Source: Delphinus delphis
Taxonomy: Eukaryota > Chordata > Mammalia > Artiodactyla > Delphinidae
Reading direction: 5' to 3'
Assembly (NCBI RefSeq): GCF_949987515.2
Contig: NC_082689.1
Location: 6,687,501 to 6,751,500 of the forward strand
DNA length: 64,000 nucleotides
Positions 27,380 to 40,188 of the stretch are shown in pieces. How positions within the stretch are numbered: the stretch's first letter is position 1; every line of letters begins with the position of its first letter. Below the pieces are notes generated by a model, which saw nothing but the letters and a program-made list of their open reading frames with translations, ran no database searches and was not told the DNA's origin. The position numbers and the translations under genes are program-made.

Positions 27380-28545
27380 AAGTCTATCCCTGTGTTTCAT
27401 AACCTCTGCTTTCACCTAGGGAAAGACCACTCCCCCTTATCTTGGAAAAACTCATCTGACTCTGCTGCTCCCTCTGGGGAGCATTCTAGTTCACTCTCTT
27501 GTTTTTCATCCAATGCCCAAAGCAAGGCTGTGCCTGCGCATTCCCTTCGATCACCTCCTATTTCTCTGTTAACCATGTTCTATGGGGCTGTGACTGAGCT
27601 CTGCGGGGTCACCTATGCCCTAGTCCCAGCCAGAACCTCTCTGCTGGATGTGACCTTATTTGATAACTCTTTCAACTCTTTCCCCCAATCATGGGTGAAC
27701 ACAGAGCACATCCAGGAAAATATATAACATTGCCAAGACGGCTTTCTCTCAGCGGCGAGGGGATGCCAGCTGTCCGTTTTGTTCCCGTTCCACATGGGGA
27801 CACCTCTTGCAACGTTCAGGGCAGAGTCTATTCAAGTGGCTGTCAGCTATGGAAATATCTGGAGGGATTCCGGAGGAAGGACAGCAGAAGCGTTGGTTGA
27901 GAATTCTGTGTCTACCTCATGGAATAAGGGTTGCCGTTATCTAAGGCGTCAATGGACAAGGCAACCCTTAGCAATGACAGAGTGGAGTCAGAGAGCGCCG
28001 TCCCCTGGCCTCAGAGCAGGCTCTCTGAATTCCTCTTCTGATGCTGCGGGCTCCAGTCTTCTGCTACTCTGTTTAGGGACTGGGGTGTACATTAATCTGG
28101 GCCTTTGTTACAACTTATAGTTTATGTTCAGATTCTGCTCCAAGGTCATTTACAGTCCTAAGTCCTGATGAGGACACATTCCTCCAGAACAGAGGGGCTC
28201 CATAATCTGTGGGACCTTCTGAGGTGGGGCCCATGAGTCCGGCCCTGCTACAGAGACTGATGCCCACATGTGCTCAGCAAGATACGGACATCTCCGTGTC
28301 CCGTCCGCCCTGGGGATGGTGCGGGAGGGCTCCTTGGGCTGCCCAGCTCTCTCTCTCTCTCACTGAGCACGCTCTTCTGCACCCATGGCTTCTGCCATAG
28401 CGATATCCTGTCCCAGGCCGCAGGACCGGCCAGGCTGAGGCTTCCCTTTCGGAGAAAGTTACCCCCATTAGGGATCCACCACTGAGCAACACGTTGCACA
28501 CCAAGACGCCTCCTGTGTCATACCAGCTGCCACTGTGCAGGGAGC
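27380..28545. other. Upstream region of the UGT1A3-like exon, no gene recognised
   Basis: Mostly single-copy-looking DNA with a short (TC)n tract near 28350. It may hold distal promoter elements, but none can be defined by eye. Confidence 0.4.
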
Positions 28546-28549
28546 GTTT

Positions 28550-28722
28550 GCTTTAACCATCCTTGGAGGCTGTGAGTCCAGGGTCCTGCTTCTCTTATTT
28601 CCCCTCCAACAGCAACATCTATGCTCTCTCTTTCTGGATCCTCTTTCCGTCCCAGCCACATAACTGCATGTTTTCCCCAAGGCTCAGTTTCTGTCCTCTA
28701 CTCCCAGGTTAAATCCCATCGT
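28550..28722. repeat. Duplicated block, copy 1
   Basis: Shares long near-identical runs with 29940-30106 in the same orientation, such as 'ctcttatttcccctccaaca' followed by 'cacataactgca'. Both copies give matching minus-strand peptide fragments ('KREHRC.CWRGNKR'). It could be a local duplication or two copies of an unnamed old repeat. Confidence 0.7.
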
Positions 28723-29467
28723 TTCTGTCCCCCATTCACTTCCACAAACAGCCATGCAGAATTTCTTGAGAGTGTAGGATCAAGGCTGCTCACGTGCTAC
28801 TTTCAGGGTATAAGGATATGCTAGGGAAGGGAGCATGGCCGCCGGGAGGGTGGGACTTCAAGTCTGTTTTTGCTGCTGCAGCTGCTGTCAGTGTTGTTAG
28901 CAAGAGAAGCTGCTGTTTGGGTTTCCAGCCACCAGGGAATCTAGCGACACCCTATCTGGTGGCAGAAGCAGCAAGTTAGGAGAGTTGTATCCCCTTCATT
29001 TGCTAAGAACTCAGTAGTCCCTGTTACTGGTCTGGCTCTAACTGCAATGGACACCTGTCAGTGAGTATCCAGGGCAACATTCTGGCTTTCCTCACTGTGA
29101 TCAGCTGCCGTGCTTTGCCACTCAACCTAATACAGATGCTATAAGCCAAGTAAGGATACACAGTGCACTTCGGGGATTGGAAAGGGTGGTGGTGTTTTCT
29201 CCAGTTAGAGATATCAATCTAGACTAGAATAAAATAAATGAAGAGGCATACAACATCCTGCGTGGGAAGATTTAACATTGCAACACTCTTGATTTTGCCC
29301 CCATTTAAGCTGTAGATGTAATGGCAGGCCAAGCAAAATCTCCCTGGGATTTGTAATATGACCAAAAATATATATATTTTTAAATTCACCTAGAAGCATT
29401 TCTGGCTTCCAGTAGGAGTAGCTCCTATCAGTCCAATGCTCCCACACATAATGATTATAATCCCTTG
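28723..29467. other. No gene recognised
   Basis: No exon, RNA gene or clear repeat seen. Confidence 0.4.
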
Positions 29468-29583
29468 GGAAATTTTTTTTTTTGCCCCTGCCACACGGCT
29501 TGTGGGATTGACTGGGGATCAAACTCTGCCCCAGCAGTGGGAGCTCCAGGTCCTAACCATTGGACCACCAGGGAATTCCCGGG
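29468..29583 (-). repeat. Short tRNA-derived SINE
   Basis: Minus-strand short CHR-related copy with a poly-T end at its left and head complement 'ggaccaccagggaattccc'. Confidence 0.85.
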
Positions 29584-29939
29584 AAATACTTCTTTTTGAA
29601 AGGCTATCTGCAGGCACTGGAGAGCAAGCCAAAGCAGTGGAGGTTGAAAGGGATGAAGGAGACAGCAGATGGCATGGGAGCCCCAGGGTGGCCAAGAGCC
29701 AGAGGAGAGTTTCCCCGCTCATGATAGCACCCACCTCTCCAACTCTGCCCTTGCCCGATGCACCAGCTCCTACCTCTCAACAGGGAGACTATCCACAACC
29801 CACTTGTGCCCATGTGGCCAGAAAGTAGCCAGCACGTCAGTCAGCCCATCACCCCCAGGGAGCCGGCATCACCCTGGGGCAGTGGACTTGACAAGCCCCT
29901 AATGTCTCCACCAAGCTGTGGTGTGTTTCCTTGGCAACC

Positions 29940-30106
29940 CTGCATCATCCTTGGAAGCTGTGCGTCCATGGTCCTGATTCTCTTATTTCCCCTCCAACAG
30001 CCACATCTATGCTCTCTTTTTCTGTCCCAGCCACATAACTGCAGGTTTTCCCCCAAGGCTCAGTTTCTGACTTCTACTCCCAGCTTATATCCTATCATAT
30101 CTGTCA
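29940..30106. repeat. Duplicated block, copy 2
   Basis: Direct-orientation partner of 28550-28722, about 1.39 kb away. Homology fades on both sides of the block. Confidence 0.7.
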
Positions 30107-30840
30107 AGCAGATTACCGGGCACTGGTCACCAATCCCAGAGCAGGACACCAACTACATGGAGAATAGCAAAGATCATCACTATGCCAGCCACCAGGAATA
30201 GAAGTACAAACACCTCTGCCCACTGCATGTCGGTATCTGAGTCGCCAAGAAGAACACGGTGCAGTCACGCACTGGATGGGACAACACTTTACTTATGCAG
30301 AGAAGATACAGAGCAAGTTCAGCTCCAACACTGGGCATCAGTCTGCCATGGCCAGTCCGTCTCCCATGATGCCTGATGCAAGGCAATTTGCCTACATGCA
30401 TCCCCCCTGTGCCGCAGTGGAAAGACTCCATCCCCTCTCCGAGGAGGACAGATATAACAGGAGAGTTGGCCAAGTGCCATAAGATGCACACACTTCAAAC
30501 AAAGACAAAAGGGCAGTCACTAAACTGAAACAGGGAAAGACACTCCCGCACAAGGTGATAAGCCCGGCATAGGCTCTTGGTAAGGAAGAGTTCTAAGCCA
30601 GGGCCCATTCTTATGCCGCCAAGTGAGGGCCAAAACACTGCGTGCATGAGGCTGCCTTTCCCAACACCAATTTTTATGGCTTTTTGCAAGAGGGCAAGTC
30701 ATATTTGGTGCTTTGATGGGCCCCACCTGCACAGAGGCATGGACATGGCAGGAAGCATTCCTAACAGTAAGAGGACTGTACACCTTGGCAAACTCACGAA
30801 GCATACAAGCGCGGGAAGCAGGAGGCTGAAAACGGAGAGG
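30107..30840. other. No gene recognised
   Basis: Single-copy-looking. Both strands have only short frames without signatures. Confidence 0.4.
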
Positions 30841-30842
30841 GC

Positions 30843-31290
30843 TGTATTCACCTCTAGGGCTGCTGTAACGAAGTGCCCAAAACTGGGTGACTTAGAACAG
30901 CAGAAATTTATTGTCTCACATTCTGAGGGCACGGTCCAAATCAAGGTGTCAGCAAGGCCACGCTCCCTCTGAAGGCTCTGAAGGAGAACCTTTCCTCGCC
31001 TCTTCCAGCTTCTGGTATTTGCCTGCAACCTTGTCTTCCTTGGCTTATAGGGGCATCACTCTTCCCGTCTTCCCTCGGGTGTCTTTACATTATCTTCCTT
31101 CTGTGCATGTCTGTCTCTGTGGCTAAATCTCTTTTCATAAGGACACTGGTCATATGGGATTGGGGTCAACCCAAATGACCTCATTAACCCGACTACCTCT
31201 GTAAACACAGTGTCCAAATAAGCTCGTATTCTGAGGTGCTAAGGGTTAGGATTACAACGTATCTTTTTCGAGGGGGCCACAATTTAACCT
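30843..31290 (+). repeat. Ancient dispersed repeat, fuller copy
   Basis: Begins 'agggctgctgtaacgaagtg' and includes 'gcagaaatttattgtctcac', 'aaggacactggtcatatggg' and 'cctcattaaccc'. It is the same family as 281-480. Confidence 0.6.
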
Positions 31291-32235
31291 ATAACTGGGG
31301 ACCACAAGCTGGGGGCTTGAGATTCATCCCGAAGTCCCGGGCAACAACTAAAGTTGTTGTGGCCTGGCCAAGTTTGTGTTTTTTAAAAGTCCCTTTTGCA
31401 AAGAAGTAGGGAATAGTTCAGAGGGGTCAACCTGGACCCCAGGTGTCATATTCAGAGGCTGTTTGTGTGAGGTGAGGGGCTGAATCAAGGTTACAGAAGC
31501 ACTGGAGACAGAACAGATGTGAGAGGCAGTAGAGGAAGCATCTGCTAGGGGGCACTCACAGAGGACAGCGCAGGAAGGACGGGTCCAGAGAAGGCAGGGA
31601 CAGGGCCGCAGAGGGCATCCCACACTGCCCAGGGGAGGATGGTCTGGATCTGGACGTTGTGCGTAGACTGGGCAATAGAAAGGGGTTCTTAGCTATGGGT
31701 GAAATATTTCAGCCCCTGAGCTATTCCCCCAAACCAATTAAAATATCTGTGAGTATTGGGGTGAGGGCAGGAACACACCTGCAGAGGAGTGAGACTGTTC
31801 TTGTCCCATTAAAGGGCTCTCTTCCATTCTACATTAATGCAGTGGCATTTTACTTAGACGTTGGTGTCATCTGATCTCTACTTGCACTTCTTGTACTTGG
31901 AGCCCCTGGGGAAAGCTGGACCCCTGGGAGGATGGTGGTACCTTCACAGAGATGCAGGCCCTGGGGAGAAGCAGGGCTGTGGGGAGGGAGGAGCCTGTGT
32001 TCCTTGTGCCTGTGAAACACCAGGAGGTTATGTCCAAGCGAGTTGGCTTCACGGATCTGGAGCAGAGGAGGGGCCTGGATTGCACAGATGGACTTGGAAC
32101 CATCAGGATATGGTGGTGATTGAAGCCAGGGGTGTGGGTGAGGTCACCCCAAAAAAGGCCAGAAATAGAAAACGACATCTCTCGAGCCTGACCCCTGAGA
32201 GATGGTATTCCCCACTGCCACTCCCATAAACCTAA
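31291..32235. other. No gene recognised
   Basis: No exon or RNA gene seen. The frame at 31861-32229 has no family features. Confidence 0.4.
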
Positions 32236-33360
32236 ACAGAGAAACTAAAACTATTTAAACGTTTTGAAGAAAACATAGGACCAAATCTTCATACCTTAGG
32301 GTAGGCAAAGATTTCTTAGGACACAAAAAGTACAAACTATTAAAAAATTGATTAGTCGGATTTTATCAAAATTTAAAACGTGTGCTCTTTGAAAGACATT
32401 ATTTTAAAAATATAATATAAACCACACACCAGGAGAAAACATCAGCAAAACATGTATCTGACAAAGGACTTGTATCCAGAGCATATAAAGAACTCTTACA
32501 GCTCAAAAATAAGAAGGCAACTACCCCAATAAAAATGAGCAGAAGATTTGAAGGGACACTTTTCTTTTTAAAGATATGCATGTGATCAGTAAGCACATGA
32601 AAAGACGTTCATCAGCAGCAGTCATAAAGAAATGCAAATTAGGGAGTCCCTTGGTGGCCTAGTGGTTAAGATTCGGCGCTTTCACTGCTGTGGCCCAGGT
32701 TCAATCCCTGGTCCGGGAACTGAGATACCGCAAGCCACGTGGTGTGACCAAAAAAGAAGGAAGGAAGGAAAGAAAGAAAGAAATGAAAGTCACAATGAAA
32801 TTCTACTACGCAGCCACAAGAGTGGTTAAGATATAAAAAACTGATAATAGCAAGTGTCAGCAAGAATGCAGAGGTAGGAATGTAAAATAGTACAATTACT
32901 TTATTTTTATTTTTTAGTACAATTACTTTAAAAAGCAGTTTGGCTGTTCCTTATAAAGTTTACATACACCTACCATACGACCCAGCAATCCTGCTTCCAA
33001 GTATTTACCCAAGAAATACAAAACGATTTACTCACATAAACACATGTAGTCAAATATTCATAGCAGCTTTTTTCCATTCATATTTGTATAATTCCATTCA
33101 GATGAAACTCTATTAAAGATTATTCTAATCTCAGTGACAGATACCAGATCAGCGGTTGCCTAAGGTCTAGGGAAAGTGTTGGTTGACTGGGATAGAACAC
33201 AAGGCCAGTTACTGGAGTGATGGAAGTGTCCCATATCTTGACTGTGGTGACAGTTACATGGGTATATAAAATTATAACTCAGAAATGTACAGTTAAAATG
33301 GTGCCTTTTATTATATGTAAATAATACCTCAATAGCATTAATTGTTTTAAAAATAGGATA
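32236..33360 (+). mobile_element. Old L1 3' part
   Basis: C-terminal ORF2 and 3'UTR phrases are present ('gaagaaaacataggaccaaa', 'agcaggcacatgaaaag'-type block near 32590, 'acgacccagcaatcctgctt'). A short SINE splits it at 32641-32755. It is inactive. Confidence 0.8.
32641..32780 (+). repeat. Short tRNA-derived SINE with GAAG-rich tail
   Basis: The head gggagtcccttggtggccta and a B-box-like 'ggttcaatcc' are followed by a (gaagg/gaaa)n tail. Confidence 0.85.
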
Positions 33361-33475
33361 AATTGAAAAGATACAATGCAATGGCAAAAGAATAAAGCTT
33401 TCCAGAACTGATAAAGACCAAAATCTACCATGGAAAGACCTATATATTCTAAGAAACATTAATAGAAAAATACCA

Positions 33476-33630
33476 GACTTCCCTGGAGGTCCAGTGGTTA
33501 AAAGACTGTGCTTCCACTGCAGGGGGCTTGGGTTTGACCCCTGGTCAGGGAAATAAGATCCCACATGCCGCGTGGTGCAGCCAAACAATAATAAATAATA
33601 ATAATAAAAATTTAAAAAGGAGACGGCTGC
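33476..33630 (+). repeat. Short tRNA-derived SINE
   Basis: Begins agacttccctggaggtccag and ends with 'gcagccaaacaataataaat' plus a simple (ata)n tail. Confidence 0.85.
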
Positions 33631-34530
33631 CCTTAAAAAAAAAAAGAGAGAGAGAGAAAGAAAAATACCCATAGCTAATAGCATTTCTTTCACTTGCTGG
33701 GGAATTTTTTAAATTTCAAGTTTAAATTTAAAAATATCTACGAGTATCACAATAGGGAAAAAAATACCTAAAAGAGAACAAAGATCAAAGACTTCAAATA
33801 CAAAACGCTTATAAGCCCCAAAATGATTGCCTTAAAAGCTGACAGATCATCCTTTCCTGGGGATATTCCTATTTAGTACCCACCCACATTTTCTTAAAAT
33901 AAACTCAGATTAGGACACAGAGAAATCTATATGATAATAGATTTATAAGATAAACTAGCAATGAAACACCTGACATCTAAATTGTAAACATCTTTCATTT
34001 GTCCAGTGTGGAAAGTCATTAGGAAGTGACTCATCCCAGAGACCTCCCCTGGACTTCAGGTGAGGCTCCACGTGAGCTGCTCTGGGATAGAACATGTGAC
34101 CTAGGCCTCAACCGATTAGCACATCTCATCCCTTCGGCCACAGTGATTCGTGCAGAGATGGACGTGTCACTTAATGAGACCCAGTGAGGCAGAAGAACTT
34201 TACTAGGAATCCTGGGAAAAGGACTCTGGCTAGAGCCCCAGGTGCTTGGGTATCATGACACCCAGAAGGATATCATCAGAAGCAGATACAAGAATTAAAG
34301 GTGAAAAATGGGTCCTGGTGTCATCAGTATACCCTGAGATTTTTCCCAGTATTTGAGCCAATAAAATTGCAAGCAACGAAAAGCCTTCCAACAAATTCAC
34401 TGAGTCAAGAATATGGTGGGGTTACCCGAAGAGCTAATATAATCAGAGGTTGCATCAGTTATATTCATTGAGGGAGGTCAGCTCCAGCTGTCTTCTTCAC
34501 TGGTCAAACAACTTAATTTTTTTAAAAAAG
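33631..34530. other. No gene recognised
   Basis: A (GA)n tract near 33640-33660, then AT-rich single-copy-looking DNA. No exon seen. Confidence 0.4.
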
Positions 34531-34534
34531 ATAA

Positions 34535-36672
34535 ACAGTTAATGAGGGAAATGCAAATTAAGATAACCTTGAGATATTTTTCACCTATTGGACTGGCAAA
34601 AACCTAAAGTCTGAAGATAAGTGTGAGCAAGAAATTGAAGAAAAGGGTATACTTATACATTGCTGGAGGGAGAGTAAATTTTTAATACTTATTGACATTT
34701 AAAATTCACCTCGGGCTTCCCTGGTGGCTCAGTGGTTGAGAATCCGCCTGCCAATGCAGGGAACACGGGTTCGATCCCTGATCCCAGAAGATCCCACATG
34801 CCGCAGAGCAACTAAGCCTGTGCACCACAACTGCTGGACCTGTGCTCTGGAGCCCGTGAGCCACAACTAGTGAGCCCACGTGCCACAACTACTGAAGGCC
34901 ATGCGCCTAGAGCCCATGCTCCACAACAAGAGAAGCCACCGCAATAAGAAGCCCACGCACCGTAACGAAGAGTAGCCCTTGCTTGCCACAACTAGAGAAA
35001 GCCCGCATGCAGCAACGAAGACCCAACACAGCCAAAAATAAATAAAATAAATTTTTAAAAATAATTAATTAGTTAATTTAATTCACCTCACACCAGTCAG
35101 AATGGCCATCATCAAAAAATATACAAACAATAAATGCTGGAGAGGGTGTGGAGAAAAGGGAACCCTCTTGTACTGTTGGTGGGAACGTAAATTGATACAG
35201 CCACTATGGAGAATAGTATGGAGGTTGCATAAAAAACTAAAAATAGAGCTACCATATGACCCAGCAATCCCCCTACTGGGCATATACCCTGAGAAAACCA
35301 TAATTCCAAAAGAGTCATGTACCCCAATATTCATTGCAGCTCTATTTACAATAGCCAGGACATGGAAGCAAACTAAGTGTCCATTGACAGATGAATGGAT
35401 AAAGAAGATGTGGCACATATATACAATGGAATATTACTCAGCCATAAAAAGGAATGAAATTGAGTTATTTGTAGTGAGGTGGATGGACCTAGAGTCTGTC
35501 ATACAGAGTGAAGTAAGTCAGAAAGAGAAAAACAAATATGGTAACACATATATATGGAATCTAAAAAAAGGTACTGATGAACCTAGTGGCAGGGCAGGAA
35601 TAAAGATGCAGACATAGAGAAGGAACTTGAGGACACAGTGGGGGAAGGGGAAGCTGGGATGAAGTGAGAGAGTAGCACTGACATGTATACACTACCAAAT
35701 GTAAAATGGATGGCTAGCGGGAAGCTGCTGCATAGGACAGCTCGATGCTTTGTGACGACCTAGGGGGTGGGATAGGGAGGGTGGGAGGGAGGCTCCAGAG
35801 GGAGGGGATATGGGGATATATGTATACATATAGCTGATTCACTTTGTTAATACAACATTGTAAAGCAATTATACTCCAATAAAGATGTAGAAAAAAAATC
35901 TACAAACAATAAATGTTGGAGAGGGTGTGGAGAAAAGGGAACCCTTTCTACACTGTTGGTGGGAATGTAAAGTGGTAACAGCCACTATGGAGAACAGTAT
36001 AGAGGTTCCTTAAGAAACTAAAAATAGAGCTACCATATGATCCAGCAATCCCACTCTTGGGCATATATCTGAAGAAAACCATAATTTGAAAAGATACATG
36101 CACCCCAATGTTCATTGCAGCATTATTTACAATAGCCAGGTCATGGAAGCAACCTAATGTTCACCAACAGAGGAATGGATAAAGAAGGTATGGTACATAT
36201 GTACAATGGAATATTACTCAGCCATAAAAATAGAACGAAATAATGCCATTTGCAGCAACATGGATGGACCTAGACATTGTCATACTAAGTGAAGTAAGTC
36301 AGACAGAGGAGGACAAATATCATATGATATTGCTTATATGTGGAATCTAAAAAAATGGTATAAATGAACTTATTTATAAAACAAAAATAGTCACAGATGT
36401 AGAAAACAATCTTATGGTTACCGGGGAGGGAGAAAGGGGGCAGGGATAAATTGGGAGAGTGGGATTGACATATCCACTCCACTGTATATAAAATAGGTAA
36501 CTAATAAAAACCTACTATATAGCACAGGGGACTCTACCCAAGACTCTGTAATGACCTATATTGGAAAGGAATCTAAAAAAGAGTGGATATATGTATATGT
36601 ATAACTGATTCATTTTGCTGTACAGCAGAAAGTAACACAACATTGTAAATCAACTACTCCAATAAAATTTTT
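34535..36672 (+). mobile_element. Two adjoining L1 3' ends
   Basis: An old L1 fragment (34535-34700) precedes a 5'-truncated L1 that begins at the 'cacctcacaccagtcagaat' ORF2 region and ends near 35890 ('ccaataaagatgtag' plus A-run). A second L1 3' end begins at once with the equivalent 'aacaataaatgttggagagg' region and runs to 36672. Within the first, ORF2 is open over 35102-35617. Confidence 0.9.
34712..35083 (+). repeat. CHR-type SINE, long form
   Basis: Begins cgggcttccctggtggctca and ends 'aataattaattagttaattt'. 'aattcacctc' occurs on both sides (34703-34712 and 35080-35090), a likely target-site duplication. Confidence 0.93.
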
Positions 36673-36945
36673 TTTAAATTGATTATCTGTTCAGTGAAGG
36701 ACTTTTTTAAATAACAAAAAAAAGCCAACTGCATGTTATTCTGTAGCACCACAAAGCCAACAAATGTCATGTCCACTGAGAGATCAGAGACCAGGAGATG
36801 TTAGTCAAGCCCACCCTGGGCAAATTTCACTGCATATAACTTCCGCAAAGGTCACAGGCAGGGTGCTTCCCAAGAGTTTCCAGTCTGCACAGGTAGGCAG
36901 TTAGGGGAAAGGTTAGGCCCTTGGCCTCTGAAAGCTCTATGTCTG
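36673..36945. other. No gene recognised
   Basis: Short single-copy-looking interval with nothing identified. Confidence 0.4.
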
Positions 36946-38025
36946 GACTCATTGTACATGAATGTTCATAGCAGCATTAGTCGTAATAGCTAAAATAGTG
37001 AAAACAGCCCAAATGTCCATCAACTGATGAACAGATGAATAGATATGTATACCCATAGAAAGGAATATTATTCAGCCATAAAAAGGAGGGAAATACCAAT
37101 ATGTTCTACAAAACGAATGAACCCTGAAAAGTAAATGAAAGAAGGCAGTCACAAAGAACCATGTATTGTACGATTCCATTCTTCTGAAATACAGAAGAAC
37201 CTACATACGAACCTTCAAGTTGCGAACTTTCAAAGATGAGAACATGCGTTTGCATGTCCAATCACGTAAGTTAGTTCATGTGTCTGGCGTATGTTGTCAC
37301 ATGCATGTATCCTCTACAAGTGGTTGTGCTTTTGTGTACTTTACTGTACAGTACTGTACAAAGTACAGTAGTACAGTATCTTTATTTCAAACCCAGGATG
37401 TGAGTGGGTGAAATTGCATCTGGCCTTCCATCTCCTATTGCTGACGACCCTTCAGCTCTACCATCTCCCACCTCCTCTCCCTCCTCTAGTCAGTAACTCT
37501 TCTTGCCTGTTCACTCGATGCCCATCCCTGTATGCCAGCTGTTGTACTGTACTACTGTACTTTCAAGGTACTATATAAGATTAAAATTTTTTTCTTTATT
37601 TGTTGTGTTTGTTTTTTATGTATTATTTGTGTGAAAAGTATTATAAACCTATTACAGTACAGTACTATACAGCCGATTGTGTTAGTTGGGTACCCAGGCT
37701 AACTATGTTGGACTTATGAACAATTTGGACTTATGAATGCGCTCTCAGAAAGGAGCTCATTTGAATGTAGGGGACTTACTGTATCCAGAACAGAGACAAA
37801 AAGTAGATTAACCACAGAGACAAAATCCACAGAGACAAAAAGTAGATTAGTGGTTGCCAGGGGCTGGAGAAGAGGGGGAGTGACTGCCAAGGGACATGGG
37901 GTGTCCTTTTGGAGTGAGGAAGTGACCCAGAATGAGACAACGATGATGATTATTCATATCTTCGAATATACTAAAGACCATTGGTTGTATATTTTAAAAG
38001 GGTGAATTATGTTGTAATTTTTTTA
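36946..38025 (+). mobile_element. Old L1 3' end split by a DNA transposon
   Basis: The pieces 36946-37189 ('ttcatagcagcattagtcgt', 'ttattcagccataaaaagga') and 37784-38025 ('ccagaacagagacaaaaagt', 'tggttgccaggggctgg') join directly when the element at 37192-37781 is removed. The second piece holds a small internal tandem duplication near 37795-37850. Confidence 0.88.
37192..37781. mobile_element. Non-autonomous Tc1/mariner-pogo (Tigger-like) DNA transposon
   Basis: A 590-bp element beginning CAG and ending CTG, with a TA dinucleotide on each side (37190-37191 and 37782-37783). Its ends are imperfect inverted repeats (cagaagaacctacatacgaa against the reverse complement cagtaagtcccctacattca). 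L1 sequence continues across the empty site. No transposase frame is present. Confidence 0.9.
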
Positions 38026-38029
38026 AAAA

Positions 38030-38165
38030 AAGAATGCCTGCATTGGAATCCTGCCTTCCCCACTTACCAGAGCTGTGACCATGGGCAACTCACTCAACCT
38101 CTCTGTGCCTCAGTTTCATTACCTGCAAAATGGGGCTAATAACAATGTCAACCCATGTTGGCTTT
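38030..38165 (+). repeat. MIR SINE
   Basis: Sense MIR core ('gtgaccatgggcaactcact', 'ctctgtgcctcagtttc', 'aaaatgggg'). Confidence 0.9.
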
Positions 38166-38439
38166 TGTTATATTTAATTTCTAAACTCCCCCTAAGGGGA
38201 CTCTATCCATCTGAGGGTTAAATAATTCATAGGAGGCTCCCAACAAGAGGAGAATATTGACATCTGATCATGTTGTTTTGAAAAGAGCCTGATCTCATCG
38301 TTAGTGTTAATATTGTGAAGGTTGGAAATAATCGTACTGGGAAATACCCAGCACCATGCAGTTATGGCAGTTACAGCTGTCACTGATTCTTTGCCACACA
38401 CCTGGCCCCCTACATGCATTATCGTTTCTGATCTGGAAA

Positions 38440-38550
38440 AGAGCTGTGTGTGGTGCTACTATTTTATCCCTATTTAACCTATTTAGAAACAGTGGTTCTT
38501 ACCCAAGGTGATGTCGCTGCTAAGTGTCAGAGCTGGGGTATTTACTGGCA
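38440..38550 (-). repeat. MIR SINE
   Basis: Antisense MIR ('acccaaggtgatgtcgctgc', 'aagtgtcagagctggg'). Confidence 0.65.
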
Positions 38551-39285
38551 TGAAAAATCTAAAACACTGACTTTCTGGCCCTTTACATAAAGTTTGCCTG
38601 ATATAACATCTTGAATTTACACAAACAAAATAATATGTTCTCTGCTCCAAAAACACTTAAATTCACTTTTAGCACATGTATGATGATAAGTGCTTAATTA
38701 TTTTTATTCCAAAAAAATTTCCTCATAAAAATGGGGTGCTTTATACAAGTCTGTACATTCTACAGCCCAACCAATATTCTGATTCTCGTTTTCTTGCATT
38801 CAGTCATGCTAAATAAATCCAACATTATCATCTGTGTGTCTGTGTGTATGTGTGTGTGTACCCAGTCTGGGTGAAACTTCCTCAGCTATGTGAGGATCCA
38901 GGGGTCCCCAGTGGGCAAGGCAAGGTGAACAGAGGCCCTTATAAAATGCTGTCCTAGCCAGACTTGATTCATGCTCTAAGGAGTAGGAGTTACATAAGCA
39001 GAGTGTCCATAACATATATTCACTGAGTACATAATCCATCTGTAACCTCTCCTTAGTTCGAAGGGGAAAGCAAGACCCCCAATATGTGAAAGAATATGAC
39101 TATATTATAAAACATACTGAGCCTTATAAGAAGCCAGATCAATAGATAAAAATCAATAGTACTTCCCTAATAAAATAATAGGGTGAGATAAGCATTTCAT
39201 CTGGATTTAGAGACTCTGCATTTGCCAGGAATATTACTCCTGTATTTGAAAATACCTTTTCAATTGCAAGTGATTGAACTCCAAT
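38551..39285. other. No gene recognised
   Basis: Includes a short (TG)n near 38832-38860. No exon seen. Confidence 0.4.
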
Positions 39286-39722
39286 TCAAACTGTCTGGAC
39301 CAACTATTCAACATTATTCATAAACTATTGAATAATTGTTATTGAACTAATGACTCAATGATGTTTTGAAGGTATATGTTTCAGTGAAACAAAATAAGAG
39401 GTATGAATATGGAAGGTTATTATTTGCAGACGATGTTGTATACCTAAAAAAACTTACAAACTACTAAGAGTAATTAGTAGTATGGCTAGATCAAGATCAA
39501 TGTGCAAAAAGCAAAGCTATACTTTAATTTCCACTTCAAAATAGAAATGAAAATATACTCTGTTCACAATAGTTTCCAAGGTAATAAAATGCCTAGGAAT
39601 TAATTTTAATAAGAAAAATAAAAGACATACAAAGAAAAATGCAAATTTTCATTGGTAGACTTAAAACAAGATCTGAATAAGTAAAGAGAAGTACTATATT
39701 CTGAATAGGAAAAGCATAGCAA

Positions 39723-40188
39723 AAAGATGTCTCTCATTCTATTTATTGGGTCAACCAACCTTCTGGGACTACTACCCCACCCGTTTACACCCACCTTGCA
39801 GCTCTCAATAAATGTGGAACAGCCATTCCCCTATGAGCCGGCACTGTGATTACAGGTTTCCGTAACAAAACAAAAGCATTTTTGGCCCACTTCTTAGCAC
39901 AAGGCACACCCACCCCCCTCATCCCTGTGCTAGTGATTATCCAGCTATCAGCCTGTTTATCCAGCCGGTCCACTAGCTGTGCGATTAACAGCCAATATTA
40001 CAGCAGGTCATGTATTAATAAATCTAATCGGAGGACCAATCTTAGCGCTAATAAGCATCAACACCATCACGGCTTTCATTACATTCGTTGTTCTCTCCCT
40101 ACTCACTATCCTCGAATTTGCTGTTGCTATAATTCCAGCCTATGTATTTACCCTCTTAGTAAGCCTATATCTGCATGACAACACATAA
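39723..40188 (+). pseudogene. MT-ATP6: Mitochondrial ATP6 fragment (3' part)
   Basis: ATP synthase subunit a, C-terminal two thirds. Recognisable segments are '[17 protein letters not shown]'-like at the left end, '[14 protein letters not shown]' (about 39888) and '[15 protein letters not shown]' before TAA at 40186-40188. Indels near 39965 shift the frame. Confidence 0.92.
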
